Positions 26,430 through 35,313 of a stretch of 62,462 nt of DNA are shown in pieces. Positions within the stretch are counted from its first letter, which is position 1. Every line of letters begins with the position of its first letter. A program made the translations under genes and the position numbers. Origin of the DNA: an uncultured Clostridia bacterium (GTDB lineage: Bacteria; Bacillota; Clostridia; Peptostreptococcales; Anaerovoracaceae); NCBI GenBank assembly GCA_934278925.1, contig CAKQWJ010000011.1:1-62462 (forward strand), written 5' to 3'. The notes beneath the pieces were generated by a model. That model searched no databases. It had not been told where the DNA came from and worked only from the letters and a program-made list of their open reading frames with translations.

Positions 26430-27005
26430 TTACAGGCCCAAAACATCCGAAATCTTCTTCATGGAATCCATTGCGATGAGGATGAACTCGTCGAAGGTGA
26501 TGCCTGTTTCTTCAATGGCCATCATGAACTGACGGTTGGCACCCTTTGCGAAACGGGTTTCGTTGAAGCGTTTCTTGATGGACTTTGGCTTAACGCTGGC
26601 CAGCTTCTTGTCCGGATAAATCTGGGCAACGGCTTTCACGAATCCGCTCATCGGATCCGCTGCCAGAATGGCATACTGCAAAGTAGTGTGGGCGATTACG
26701 CCGGATTCCGGATTGTGTGCGCAGATGGCATCAATCATCACTTGATCGTCGTAGCCTTCTTTCCGAAGAATGTCCCCGGAAACCGGACCGTGGGTGGACA
26801 TATCGTTCTTCCAGTCGCAAGTCTCTTCGTCCAGGTCGTGAAGCAGACCCACAATGCCCCAATATTCCACATCTTCCGGTGCCAGACGTTCCGCCAATCC
26901 ACGCATGATGGCTTCTACGGCGTACATGTGCACGATGTAATGATCTGCTTTTACGTATTTGTGCAGCAGCTCATTGGCTTTTTCTCTTGTCAGAGTTTCA
27001 CTCAT
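26430..27005 (-). CDS. HD-domain (HDIG-type) protein, likely phosphohydrolase
   Basis: A 191-residue protein with the metal-binding HD core: H in YIVHMYAVEA, HDLDEETCDW as the HD pair, a later His-bearing THGPVSGDIL and the Asp in DAICAHNPE. Members of this subfamily act on nucleotides or similar phosphorylated substrates, but the substrate cannot be read here. AAGGAG precedes the ATG. It sits between the TSCPD gene and the purine nucleoside phosphorylase gene on the same strand. Confidence 0.85.
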   Translation of the reverse strand: MSETLTREKANELLHKYVKADHYIVHMYAVEAIMRGLAERLAPEDVEYWGIVGLLHDLDEETCDWKNDMSTHGPVSGDILRKEGYDDQVMIDAICAHNPESGVIAHTTLQYAILAADPMSGFVKAVAQIYPDKKLASVKPKSIKKRFNETRFAKGANRQFMMAIEETGITFDEFILIAMDSMKKISDVLGL

Positions 27006-27062
27006 GATATAAATCTCCTTTTATAAAAATAAATTTTTGTAACAATATTGTACGGCGGCCCA

Positions 27063-27881
27063 TTAAACGTTTACGGCGATGTCCACGACGGTCCGGAAGG
27101 AATCTGCAATCTGTGCAGAGGCCTCCAGCACATCGGAGCCGCTGAGAGGTACCGGAGATATTCCCGCCGCCGCATTGGCCAGCGCAGAGATGGCGATGAT
27201 TTCCAGTCCCGCATGTTTTGCCGCGATGGCTTCCGGAACGCTGGACATGCCCACCGCATCGCAGCCGATGGTGTGGAGGAAACGAATCTCCACCGGCGTC
27301 TCAAAGCTCGGTCCGCTCATCATGGCATATACGCCTTCATACAATCCAATTCCGGCAGCCTGCGCTTCCCGCAGCACTTCTTTTCGCAGATTCCGATTAT
27401 ATACGTCGGACATATCCGGGAAGCGGTCCCCCAATTCGTCCAAATTCGGTCCGATGAGGGGATTCATTCCGGACATGTTCACGTGATCTCGAATCAGCAT
27501 CAGATGTCCCGGGAGAAAGTTCGGATTGATGGCCCCGGAGGCGTTGGTGATAATCAAGCGCCGAATGCCCAGCAGTGCCATGACCTGAACCGGAAAAATG
27601 ACGTCCTTCATGGAATACCCTTCATAATAGTGAAATCGGCCGGACATTACCAAGAGGGAATGATCTCCCTTGTGTCCTGCAAAGAGAACCCCTTTGTGAT
27701 TCGGGGCCGTGGAAGTGACGAAGCCTGGAATATCCCGATATGGAATCTCGACGGGATTCTCCAGAGAGTCGGTGTAGGTTCCCAGTCCGCTTCCCAGAAT
27801 GATACCCGTATCCGGCAAATCTCCGGAAATCTGTTCTCTGATATATTGCGCCGCCTGTTTCAGCTGTTCCAATCGATCCAT
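27063..27881 (-). CDS. punA: Purine-nucleoside phosphorylase
   Basis: Splits inosine, guanosine and their deoxy forms to base plus (deoxy)ribose-1-phosphate in purine salvage. The 272-residue protein shows the phosphate site GSGLGTYTDSL, the FAGHKG block, ITNASGAINP and the base-binding region PSFETPVEIRF. This is the trimeric (PNP I) class. Start at 27881 (MDRLEQL) is fixed by AGGAGGTG nine bases upstream; an upstream in-frame GTG overlaps that site. Confidence 0.95.
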   Translation of the reverse strand: MDRLEQLKQAAQYIREQISGDLPDTGIILGSGLGTYTDSLENPVEIPYRDIPGFVTSTAPNHKGVLFAGHKGDHSLLVMSGRFHYYEGYSMKDVIFPVQVMALLGIRRLIITNASGAINPNFLPGHLMLIRDHVNMSGMNPLIGPNLDELGDRFPDMSDVYNRNLRKEVLREAQAAGIGLYEGVYAMMSGPSFETPVEIRFLHTIGCDAVGMSSVPEAIAAKHAGLEIIAISALANAAAGISPVPLSGSDVLEASAQIADSFRTVVDIAVNV

Positions 27882-28074
27882 CGCTTGCACCTCCTAATAT
27901 TCTTTCAACTTCTAGATGTTACCATAATTCCTCATGTCTTTCAATCGGAAGAAAAGGGATTTGGGATGGGAGAAAAGAACAAAAAGGAGAGTATCCCAGC
28001 AGAAAATGTGCTATAATTTAGTGATTGCAATTGTTGCAGCAGATAGAGATTTGAAAAAAGCAATGGGAGGATAG

Positions 28075-29772
28075 ATGGAGACTTTTAAAGAATTGTTGGT
28101 ACGGTCGGTCGAGCAGTTCGGAAGCGGAACTGCTTTTACCCTGAAGGAAGGGAAAGACCGTTATACGGACATCAGCTTTATTCGATTCTACGAAGAAGTG
28201 AAATCGCTGGCGACCGCTTTTATTTCCAGGGGATTCAGCGGCGAGCGAATTGCTGTCACCGGCAAAAACAGCTACCACTGGTTCATGGTGAACGCGGCGG
28301 CGCAGATCAGCGGATGCGTAACCGTACCGCTGGACAAGGAACTGAAGTATGGAGAGTTCGAACAGTCCTTGGAGCGGTGCAAGGCAAAGGTGATTTTCTT
28401 TGACAAGAAACAGGAACAGGAGACCAAAGAGGCGATCCTTTCCGGAAAGACATCCATTGAGTTTGCATTCCCGATGTATGAAGCGGAGGACCTGGAGACG
28501 GTCACCACGCTGCTGGAAGAGGGAAAGGAACTGGTTGGAAAGGGCGATGTGTCTGTGGATCACATGCAGATTGATCCGGATGCGGTATCCATGCTGATTT
28601 TCACTTCCGGAACCACGTCCCAGTCCAAGATTGTTATGCTGTCCCAGCGGAACATCTGTTCCAACGTGACCAACATGATTCGAATCATTCCGTTCAAGAC
28701 GACGGACACCAATATCGCACTGCTTCCGTATCACCATATGTTCGGATCCACCGGTCAGTGGGTGATGCTGGCCAACGGCGTTCGCACGGTGTACTGCGAC
28801 GGACTGAAGTACATCCAGAAGAACCTGAAGGAATACGGCGTATCCGTATTTGTGGGCGTGCCGCTGATTATCGAGCAGATGTATAAGAAGATTATGAAGA
28901 CGGCGGAAAAAGAAGGGCTGGACGGCCGAATTCGCCGATTCTCCAAGGTGACCCGCCTGCTGAATAAGGCGAAGATCGATATTCGGCGTCAGGTATTCCA
29001 CGGCGTGCTGGATGCGCTGGGCGGAAAGCTGCGCATGGTGGTTCTGGGTGCATCTGCGGCGGATCCTCAGGTTATTCAGGGCTTCAACGACTTCGGTGTG
29101 CTCTGCGTGCAGGGATACGGTTTGACGGAAACTGCGCCGGTACTTACCGCAGAACGTCCGGACAAGCGGAAAGCGGGCTCCGTGGGCGTGCCGCTGGATA
29201 ACGTGGAAATCCGAATCGACAATCCGGATGAAAACGGAATCGGTGAGGTCATTACCAAGGGCGACAATATCATGCACGGCTACTACGACAACGAGGAAGC
29301 CACGGCAGCGGTTCTTCGGGACGGATGGTTCCATACCGGAGACCTGGGATATATCGACAAATCCGGATACCTCTTCCTGAGCGGAAGAAAGAAGAACGTT
29401 ATCGTACTGAAGAACGGTAAGAATGTTTTTCCGGAAGAGCTGGAAGCGGAAATCTCCGCACTTCCGTATCAGATGGAGAATATTGTCGTAGGTCTTCCGA
29501 AGAACGGAGACGATCGGGATCTGGTGGTTGCCCTGAAAATCGTCTACGATCCGGAGCAGTTCGCCGGCATGAGCAAAGAGGAAATCGAGAAGCGGATTCA
29601 CGAGGATGTGGATAAGATTAACGACCGCATGCCGCTGTACAAGCACATCAAACGAATCTTTATAACGGATGAGCCGATGATTAAGACCAGCACCAGCAAG
29701 GTTCGCCGATTCCTGGAAATTGAGAAGATGCTGGAAGAGGAGAATAAAGATGGGGGAACAGATGGAAAATAG
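28075..29772 (+). CDS. AMP-dependent synthetase/ligase (long-chain acyl-CoA synthetase type), first of two
   Basis: A 565-residue adenylate-forming enzyme. It has the phosphate loop FTSGTTSQSKIVMLS, the adenine motif QGYGLTETAPV, the hinge HTGDLGYIDKSGYLFLSGRKKN and the C-terminal domain with the catalytic-lysine region near IFITDEP-MIKTSTSKVRR. These activate a carboxylic acid to the acyl-adenylate and transfer it, usually to CoA; the chain length cannot be told from sequence. The phosphate loop has Ser where Lys/Gly is usual after GTT (SQSK), a small variation. GGGAGG precedes the ATG. Its end overlaps the next ligase by 23 bases. Confidence 0.88.
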   Translation: METFKELLVRSVEQFGSGTAFTLKEGKDRYTDISFIRFYEEVKSLATAFISRGFSGERIAVTGKNSYHWFMVNAAAQISGCVTVPLDKELKYGEFEQSLERCKAKVIFFDKKQEQETKEAILSGKTSIEFAFPMYEAEDLETVTTLLEEGKELVGKGDVSVDHMQIDPDAVSMLIFTSGTTSQSKIVMLSQRNICSNVTNMIRIIPFKTTDTNIALLPYHHMFGSTGQWVMLANGVRTVYCDGLKYIQKNLKEYGVSVFVGVPLIIEQMYKKIMKTAEKEGLDGRIRRFSKVTRLLNKAKIDIRRQVFHGVLDALGGKLRMVVLGASAADPQVIQGFNDFGVLCVQGYGLTETAPVLTAERPDKRKAGSVGVPLDNVEIRIDNPDENGIGEVITKGDNIMHGYYDNEEATAAVLRDGWFHTGDLGYIDKSGYLFLSGRKKNVIVLKNGKNVFPEELEAEISALPYQMENIVVGLPKNGDDRDLVVALKIVYDPEQFAGMSKEEIEKRIHEDVDKINDRMPLYKHIKRIFITDEPMIKTSTSKVRRFLEIEKMLEEENKDGGTDGK

Positions 29773-31576
29773 ATTTGATCATTACTGGTACACTGATATC
29801 CGTGAAATTGTCACACTGAAGGATATGTTGGCCGGAAGTGCGGATAAATATGCGAAGAACCCGGCATTTTGGGTAAAAACAAAAAAGGGACAGCCGTACA
29901 GCCCGATTTCCTACCGACTTCTTCAGCACGATGTGAACGCCATGGGAACCTGCATGACGGAAATGGGATGGCAGGGAAAGAGAATCGCTGTGATGGGGCA
30001 GGGATGCTACGAGTGGATTGTCACCTATCTTGCAGTCATGAACGGAATCGGCATTATCGTGCCGATTGATAAGGAACTTTCCGGCCCGGAAATCGAGAAC
30101 CTGCTGAGAACGGCGGAGTGCGATACGATTTTCTGCACCAAAGCGGAGTGCTCCAAGCTGAAAGGGCTTTCTTCCATCCGCAATCTGGTGGTGATGGATT
30201 TCTATGGAGATCGGCTGGATGAAGAGAAAGTGCCGGACGATTCCAATTTGAATTTGGAGAAGTACGAAGGCTGGTTTGAACAGGACGAGACGAAGAAGGT
30301 GTATGTGACATCTTGGAGGGGAATGCTCCGAGACGGCGATCAGCTTCTTAAGAGTGGGAAAGACGAATACCTGAAGGCCGAAGTGGACCCGGATGCACTG
30401 GCGGTAATTCTTTTTACCTCCGGAACCACCGGAAACCCAAAGGGCGTGATGCTGAGCCACCGAAACATTACGGTGAACATCATGGACGTATGCCGAATCG
30501 CGCATATTCAAACAACGGACAAGACTCTGTCCATCCTTCCGATTCACCACACGTACGAATGCACGCTGGGAATGCTGTTGGTCCTGTACCGAGGCGCCAG
30601 CACTGCATTCTGTGAAGGCATGAAGTACATCACTCAGAACATGAAGGAAGCCCAGAATACGGTCATCATCGTGGTTCCGAGAGTGCTGGAAATGATTAAC
30701 GATCGGATTCAAAAGGGCATCGAGAAGAGCGGTAAGGCGGATACCTTCCAGAATATCATGGGCATGAACAAGAAGCTCCGGAAGATGGGCATCAACCTGA
30801 GCCGGACGATATTCAAAAGCATTCGGAACGAGCTGGGCGGAAAGCTTCGCCTGGTCATCACCGGAGCGGCAGCACTTTCTCCGACCATTTATCGGAATTT
30901 TGAAGACCTTGGAATTACGGTTCTGCAGGGATTCGGCATGACGGAGTGCACACCGCTGATCTCCGGAACGCCGATGAGCGCACCGAAGGAACGGTATCGG
31001 AAAGCCGGCTCCGTTGGCGTTCCGGTCAAAACCGGCGAGGTGAAAATCATCGATAAGGATGAGAACGGAATCGGCGAGATTCTGTTCCGCGGACCGAACG
31101 TAATGATGGGATACTATAACATGCCGGAAGCTACCGCAGAGGTTCTGGAAGAGGACGGATGGCTCCACACCGGCGATCTGGGCTTTATGGACAAAGAAGG
31201 CTGGATTTACCTTACCGGCCGGAAGAAGAACATCATTGTGACCAAGACCGGAGAGAACGTGTACGTGGAGGAGATTGAGGAATACATCAATCAGAGTCCG
31301 TACATCGAGGATTCCATGGTATTCCCGTACGACAATAACGGCGAGGAAATCGTCGGCGTTCAGATTCTGCCGAATATGGAATACGTTCGGAACAAGCTGG
31401 GTTACGAGCCGGATCGGGAAGAGCTGAAGGATCTGTACAAAAAGGTCATTCAGGAACTGAATCAGGGGATGGCGGTGTACAAGCGCATTCGCGCGGTATT
31501 CGTTCGAAAGGACGATTTCGTTCGCACTACCACAAAAAAAATCAAGCGCCACGAAAACCCGGTTCCGGAAGAATAG
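29750..31576 (+). CDS. AMP-dependent synthetase/ligase (long-chain acyl-CoA synthetase type), second of two
   Basis: A 608-residue paralogue of the preceding enzyme, with FTSGTTGNPKGVMLSHRN, QGFGMTECTPLISG, HTGDLGFMDKEGWIYLTGRKKN and a C-terminal TTTKKIKRH lysine segment. Start at 29750 follows GAGGAG and lies inside the previous gene, so the two are translationally coupled, perhaps forming a two-enzyme unit with different substrates. The canonical phosphate loop is intact, unlike that of its neighbour. A terminator follows. Confidence 0.88.
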   Translation: MGEQMENRFDHYWYTDIREIVTLKDMLAGSADKYAKNPAFWVKTKKGQPYSPISYRLLQHDVNAMGTCMTEMGWQGKRIAVMGQGCYEWIVTYLAVMNGIGIIVPIDKELSGPEIENLLRTAECDTIFCTKAECSKLKGLSSIRNLVVMDFYGDRLDEEKVPDDSNLNLEKYEGWFEQDETKKVYVTSWRGMLRDGDQLLKSGKDEYLKAEVDPDALAVILFTSGTTGNPKGVMLSHRNITVNIMDVCRIAHIQTTDKTLSILPIHHTYECTLGMLLVLYRGASTAFCEGMKYITQNMKEAQNTVIIVVPRVLEMINDRIQKGIEKSGKADTFQNIMGMNKKLRKMGINLSRTIFKSIRNELGGKLRLVITGAAALSPTIYRNFEDLGITVLQGFGMTECTPLISGTPMSAPKERYRKAGSVGVPVKTGEVKIIDKDENGIGEILFRGPNVMMGYYNMPEATAEVLEEDGWLHTGDLGFMDKEGWIYLTGRKKNIIVTKTGENVYVEEIEEYINQSPYIEDSMVFPYDNNGEEIVGVQILPNMEYVRNKLGYEPDREELKDLYKKVIQELNQGMAVYKRIRAVFVRKDDFVRTTTKKIKRHENPVPEE

Positions 31577-31630
31577 GGGAAGCGGGTCAATCCCGTTTCC
31601 GGAGATGCATTGAAACAACGCAAATACAAA

Positions 31631-31656
31631 AGGACCTGCCCGGCGGCAGGTCCTTT
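31631..31656. terminator. Terminator between the second ligase gene and asd
   Basis: AGGACCTGCC pairs with GGCAGGTCCT around CGGC; it lies between convergent genes and probably works in both directions. Confidence 0.88.
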
Positions 31657-31671
31657 ACTTATGTGCTTGTG

Positions 31672-32682
31672 TTAGTCTCTGGAAATCAGCAGCTGTGCAA
31701 TCTGAACTGCGTTGGTTGCGGCACCTTTGCGTACCTGGTCGCCGCAGCACCACAGGTTGATGCCGTTTTCGCATACCAGATCCCGACGGATGCGGCCCAC
31801 GTATACCAGGTCCTGATTGCTGGTTTCAATCGGCATCGGATAGATGTTTTTCTCCGTATCATCCTCCAGCTTGCAGCCTGCCGCCTCGGAAATGGCCTTC
31901 CGAACATCCTCCAGCTCCAGACGGTCCTTTGTGATGACGTTTGCGGAAATGGAGTGGGAACGCTCGACCGGTACCCGAACGCAGGTGCAGGAGACCTTCA
32001 GCTCCGGCAGGTGGAGAATTTTCCGGCCCTCGTTCTGAAGTTTCATTTCTTCCGATGTGTAGCCGTTCTCGCCGAATCCGCCAATCTGCGGAAGCAGGTT
32101 GTACGCAATCTGGTACGGGAAAGTGCTGCATTCGATGTCCTTGCCCTCCAGGATATTGCGGCTCTGTTCATACATTTCTTTCGGTCCCTTGATTCCGGCA
32201 CCGCTTACGGCCTGATAGGTGGAAGCGTACAGAGCTTCAATCGGGGACAGGCGGTTGATGGCATTGATTGCCACCAGCGTGATGATGGTGGAACAATTCG
32301 GATTGGCGATGACCCCCTTATGGGTGAACGCATCCTCCGGATTGATTTCCGGCACCACCAGCGGAACTTCCGGATCCATGCGGAAGGCACTGGAATTGTC
32401 GATATAAGCCGCACCGGAGGCCTTGATGGCATTCACGAATTTCTTTGAAATATCATTTTCGGCGGCGCCCAGTACGATATCCATTCCATCAAAAGCAGAA
32501 TCCTTCGCTTCCTGAATGGTGACGCTGCCGTATTTCTCCGTCTCAATCACTTTTCCGGCACTGCGGCTGCTGGCCAGAAGGCGAAGCTCCTGAATCGGGA
32601 AATCCCTCTCCTGCAGAACCTTTAGCATTTCCATACCTACGGCGCCCGTAGCACCCAGAATCGCAACATTGTACTTTTTCAT
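31672..32682 (-). CDS. asd: Aspartate-semialdehyde dehydrogenase
   Basis: Reduces aspartyl phosphate to aspartate semialdehyde, the branch point to lysine/diaminopimelate, threonine and methionine. The 336-residue protein has the NADP-binding start VAILGATGAVGMEML, the catalytic cysteine in NPNCSTIITL and the catalytic histidine in ERSHSIS. AAAGGAG precedes the ATG. It is the last gene of the minus-strand run hom-lysC-asd, 14 bases after lysC. Confidence 0.96.
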   Translation of the reverse strand: MKKYNVAILGATGAVGMEMLKVLQERDFPIQELRLLASSRSAGKVIETEKYGSVTIQEAKDSAFDGMDIVLGAAENDISKKFVNAIKASGAAYIDNSSAFRMDPEVPLVVPEINPEDAFTHKGVIANPNCSTIITLVAINAINRLSPIEALYASTYQAVSGAGIKGPKEMYEQSRNILEGKDIECSTFPYQIAYNLLPQIGGFGENGYTSEEMKLQNEGRKILHLPELKVSCTCVRVPVERSHSISANVITKDRLELEDVRKAISEAAGCKLEDDTEKNIYPMPIETSNQDLVYVGRIRRDLVCENGINLWCCGDQVRKGAATNAVQIAQLLISRD

Positions 32683-32696
32683 TTGAACTTCTCCTT

Positions 32697-34019
32697 TTAT
32701 TTCGCAAAGCTTTCGTACAGAACCTGAATGGTCTTCTCAAAATCCTTCGTGAATACGCCAACCATAATGTTAATCTCATCGGAGCTCTGCTCGATGGTGC
32801 GGATGTTGATTCGGTTTGCCCCCAGGGCACCGAAGATTTTGCCGGAAATGCCGGTGCGGTATGCCATCTGGCGTCCTACAATAGCAATCAGGCTGATATC
32901 ATCCTGAACGTTGATGTCCGTAATCTGACAATTCCGTTTGATATCTGCAATCAAATCGTATTTCACCGGGGTCAGTTTGTCCGTCGGCACCACCAGCGAG
33001 AAGCTGTCAATACCGCTTGGAATCTGTGCAATCGGAATCCGGTACTGTTCCAGAACTTCCAGTACGCGGCGGATGGCACCCACCGCATCGCTCATATTGG
33101 CCTTGTGCAGGCTGATGATGGAGAAATCCTTCTTGCCGGTGATTCCGGTGATAAAGCGGGAGGTTTCCTCCGCATTATCCGCTTCAAAGGATTCCCGAAT
33201 GATGGTTCCTTCCGCTTCCGGATCGTTGGTGTTTCGAATGTTTACCGGGATGTCCTTCCGGCGAACCGGCACCACCGTATCCTCGTGAAGCACCGCTGCG
33301 CCCATGTAAGACAGTTCTCGCAGCTCCGCATAAGTAACTCGGGAAATCGTCTTTGGATTAGAGACGATTCTTGGGTCCACCATGAGGATTCCCGTTACGT
33401 CCGTCCAGTTCTCGTAGATGTCCGCATCCAGAGAAGCAGCGGCAAAAGCACCGGTGACGTCGGAGCCGCCTCGGGAAAAGGTGTGAATCTGGCCGTTAGG
33501 AAGGGAACCGTAGAAGCCGGGAACCACGATTCGATTATACACATTGTATATTTCCCGGAGCTGCTGTTCGGTTTTCTCGTAATCCACTTTTCCATCGTAG
33601 CCGAAGGCTACCCAGTCGGCAGAGTCTACGAAATGGTATCCCAAATATTCCGCCATCAGCTTTGCGTTCAGATACTCTCCCCGGGAAACCAGATAGTCTA
33701 CAGACATGTTTTTCGTCATCTTGCTGCGAATTTCCGCAAGTTCGGAATCCACATCCAGCGTCAGGCCCAGCTGATCCCGAATCTCCCGATACCGGGCGGA
33801 AATCATCTCAAAGATGGGATCCGGTGACACGTCGTACTTGAGGTGGGCTTTGCAGAGGTACAGCAAATCCGTAATTTTATTATCGTCGGAGGTTCTTCTT
33901 CCCGGTGCGGAGACCACGACCACCTTGCGGGCGTCGTCGGATTCCACGATGTGCTTCACCTTGGCGAACTGCGTGGAATCGCTGAGAGAGGATCCTCCGA
34001 ATTTAGCAACTTTCAGCAT
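32697..34019 (-). CDS. lysC: Aspartate kinase
   Basis: Phosphorylates aspartate, the first step of the aspartate family. The 440-residue protein starts MLKVAKFGGSSLSDSTQF (kinase KFGGSS motif) at 34019, where AAGGAG lies upstream; a longer reading from 34076 would run into hom and has no ribosome site. GRGGSD-type block appears as FSRGGSDVTGA. Two C-terminal ACT domains (about residues 300-440) suggest feedback control by an end product. It begins four bases after hom. Confidence 0.95.
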   Translation of the reverse strand: MLKVAKFGGSSLSDSTQFAKVKHIVESDDARKVVVVSAPGRRTSDDNKITDLLYLCKAHLKYDVSPDPIFEMISARYREIRDQLGLTLDVDSELAEIRSKMTKNMSVDYLVSRGEYLNAKLMAEYLGYHFVDSADWVAFGYDGKVDYEKTEQQLREIYNVYNRIVVPGFYGSLPNGQIHTFSRGGSDVTGAFAAASLDADIYENWTDVTGILMVDPRIVSNPKTISRVTYAELRELSYMGAAVLHEDTVVPVRRKDIPVNIRNTNDPEAEGTIIRESFEADNAEETSRFITGITGKKDFSIISLHKANMSDAVGAIRRVLEVLEQYRIPIAQIPSGIDSFSLVVPTDKLTPVKYDLIADIKRNCQITDINVQDDISLIAIVGRQMAYRTGISGKIFGALGANRINIRTIEQSSDEINIMVGVFTKDFEKTIQVLYESFAK

Positions 34020-34023
34020 AATT

Positions 34024-35172
34024 TTACTCCTTATAGCCGGCGACAAAAGCATTTTCGTACCGGGATGCCAGTTCATGGGCGCCCGAAACGGTCATCGGCT
34101 TCGTTGTGATATAGCGATACGAATTCCGAACCTGTTCCGAAGCAATCTGCTCTTCCGGGAAGGAATCGCCGGACGCAATTCGGAAATAGTACGGATGACT
34201 GGTCTTGGTGTTGTCCACCTTAGATGGCGCCGGTCCGGTGGAAACGGATGGGCTGAAGAAAATGCCATCCTTGATATCGATGATATCGTGCACCAGCGAG
34301 GTACCCGTCGGCATCTTTCCAGCTCCCTGACCGTAGAAGCTGAGCGGCCCCACGTTCTTTCCGGTGAGGCTGACCATGTTGTAATTGGTACCTACGCCGG
34401 ATTCCAGCGCCGCGGAAGTGAGCAACGTTGGCTCTACGTATGCACTGACGGTGTCACCTTGAAGGGAGGCGTTCATCAGAAGGCGGCAGGTGAGGCCGCT
34501 TTCATTGAAGAATGCGATGTCCTCCGCCAGGATATGGTGAATGCCCAGAACCGGTACCGAATCTTCCGAAATGACCGTCCTAAAAGCAAGATTAGCGGAA
34601 ATCACACATTTCCGCTGAGAGTCCCAGCCTTCAATATCCGCACTGGGATCGCTCTCCGCATAGCCCAGCTCCTGTGCGTCCCGAAGAACTTCCGCGAAAT
34701 CCGATCCCTTGGTGTGCATGAGATCCAGAATGTAATTGCAGGTGCCGTTCACGATGCCGTGCACCTCTTCAATGGTGTCGCACCGTCCTGCCCGCTGCAG
34801 ATTGTACAGCCACGGAATGCCGCCGCCGGCAGATGGGGTAAAGCGGAACTGAACGCCGTTCTTTCGGGCGCAGTTTTCCAACTCTTCAAAGTGGGCGCTG
34901 ACCAATGCCTTGTTGGCGGTAACCACGTGCTTTCCGTGGTTCATGGCACCCAGCACGTATTCCAGCGCCGGATGAATGCCGCCAATGCATTCTGCCACCA
35001 GATCGATATCCGGATCCTTCAGAATATCGTCGATATCTTCTGTCTGCAGGTCCGCGTATTCCGGCTTCGGCCGGCGAACCAGAATGCGGGTCACTTCCAG
35101 GTCGATGGCAGATTTTACCGCTTCGCAGGCACCGCTTCCCACGGTTCCCAAGCCTAAAATTGCAATATTCAT
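34024..35172 (-). CDS. hom: Homoserine dehydrogenase, short C-terminus
   Basis: Reduces aspartate semialdehyde to homoserine. The 382-residue protein has NIAILGLGTVGSG, the VTANKALVS block, the GTCNYIL block and the catalytic-lysine region DPSADIEGWDSQRK. Start at 35172 is chosen because GGAG lies six bases upstream; ATGs at 35193, 35184 and 35178 are also in frame. Typical Gram-positive enzymes are about 430 residues with a C-terminal ACT domain; here only a shortened stretch beginning near HPYYFRI remains, so feedback control may be altered. First gene of hom-lysC-asd. Confidence 0.93.
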   Translation of the reverse strand: MNIAILGLGTVGSGACEAVKSAIDLEVTRILVRRPKPEYADLQTEDIDDILKDPDIDLVAECIGGIHPALEYVLGAMNHGKHVVTANKALVSAHFEELENCARKNGVQFRFTPSAGGGIPWLYNLQRAGRCDTIEEVHGIVNGTCNYILDLMHTKGSDFAEVLRDAQELGYAESDPSADIEGWDSQRKCVISANLAFRTVISEDSVPVLGIHHILAEDIAFFNESGLTCRLLMNASLQGDTVSAYVEPTLLTSAALESGVGTNYNMVSLTGKNVGPLSFYGQGAGKMPTGTSLVHDIIDIKDGIFFSPSVSTGPAPSKVDNTKTSHPYYFRIASGDSFPEEQIASEQVRNSYRYITTKPMTVSGAHELASRYENAFVAGYKE

Positions 35173-35249
35173 ATGCATCTCCATTTCGTTCATTATTCTG
35201 AGAAAAAGGTCGTTTTTATGTAAAATGTCATAAAATTAACCAAACATAC

Positions 35250-35278
35250 TTGTTTTCATACCATAAATAATGTATCAT
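35250..35278 (+). promoter_or_regulatory. Probable promoter of thrC
   Basis: TTGTTT (35250-35255), 17-base spacer, TATCAT (35273-35278) in the very AT-rich gap between hom and thrC. I see no T-box or riboswitch-like structure in this gap. Confidence 0.5.
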
Positions 35279-35313
35279 AATTACATAATTTTTACAATAA
35301 AAAGGATGAGATA

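Noticed and set aside
29681..31618. 645-residue open frame antisense to the second ligase
   Set aside because: Shadow of a conserved ligase; no ribosome site and no family match.
35173..35313. T-box or riboswitch between hom and thrC
   Set aside because: The gap is AT-rich with no conserved T-box sequence or stable hairpin.
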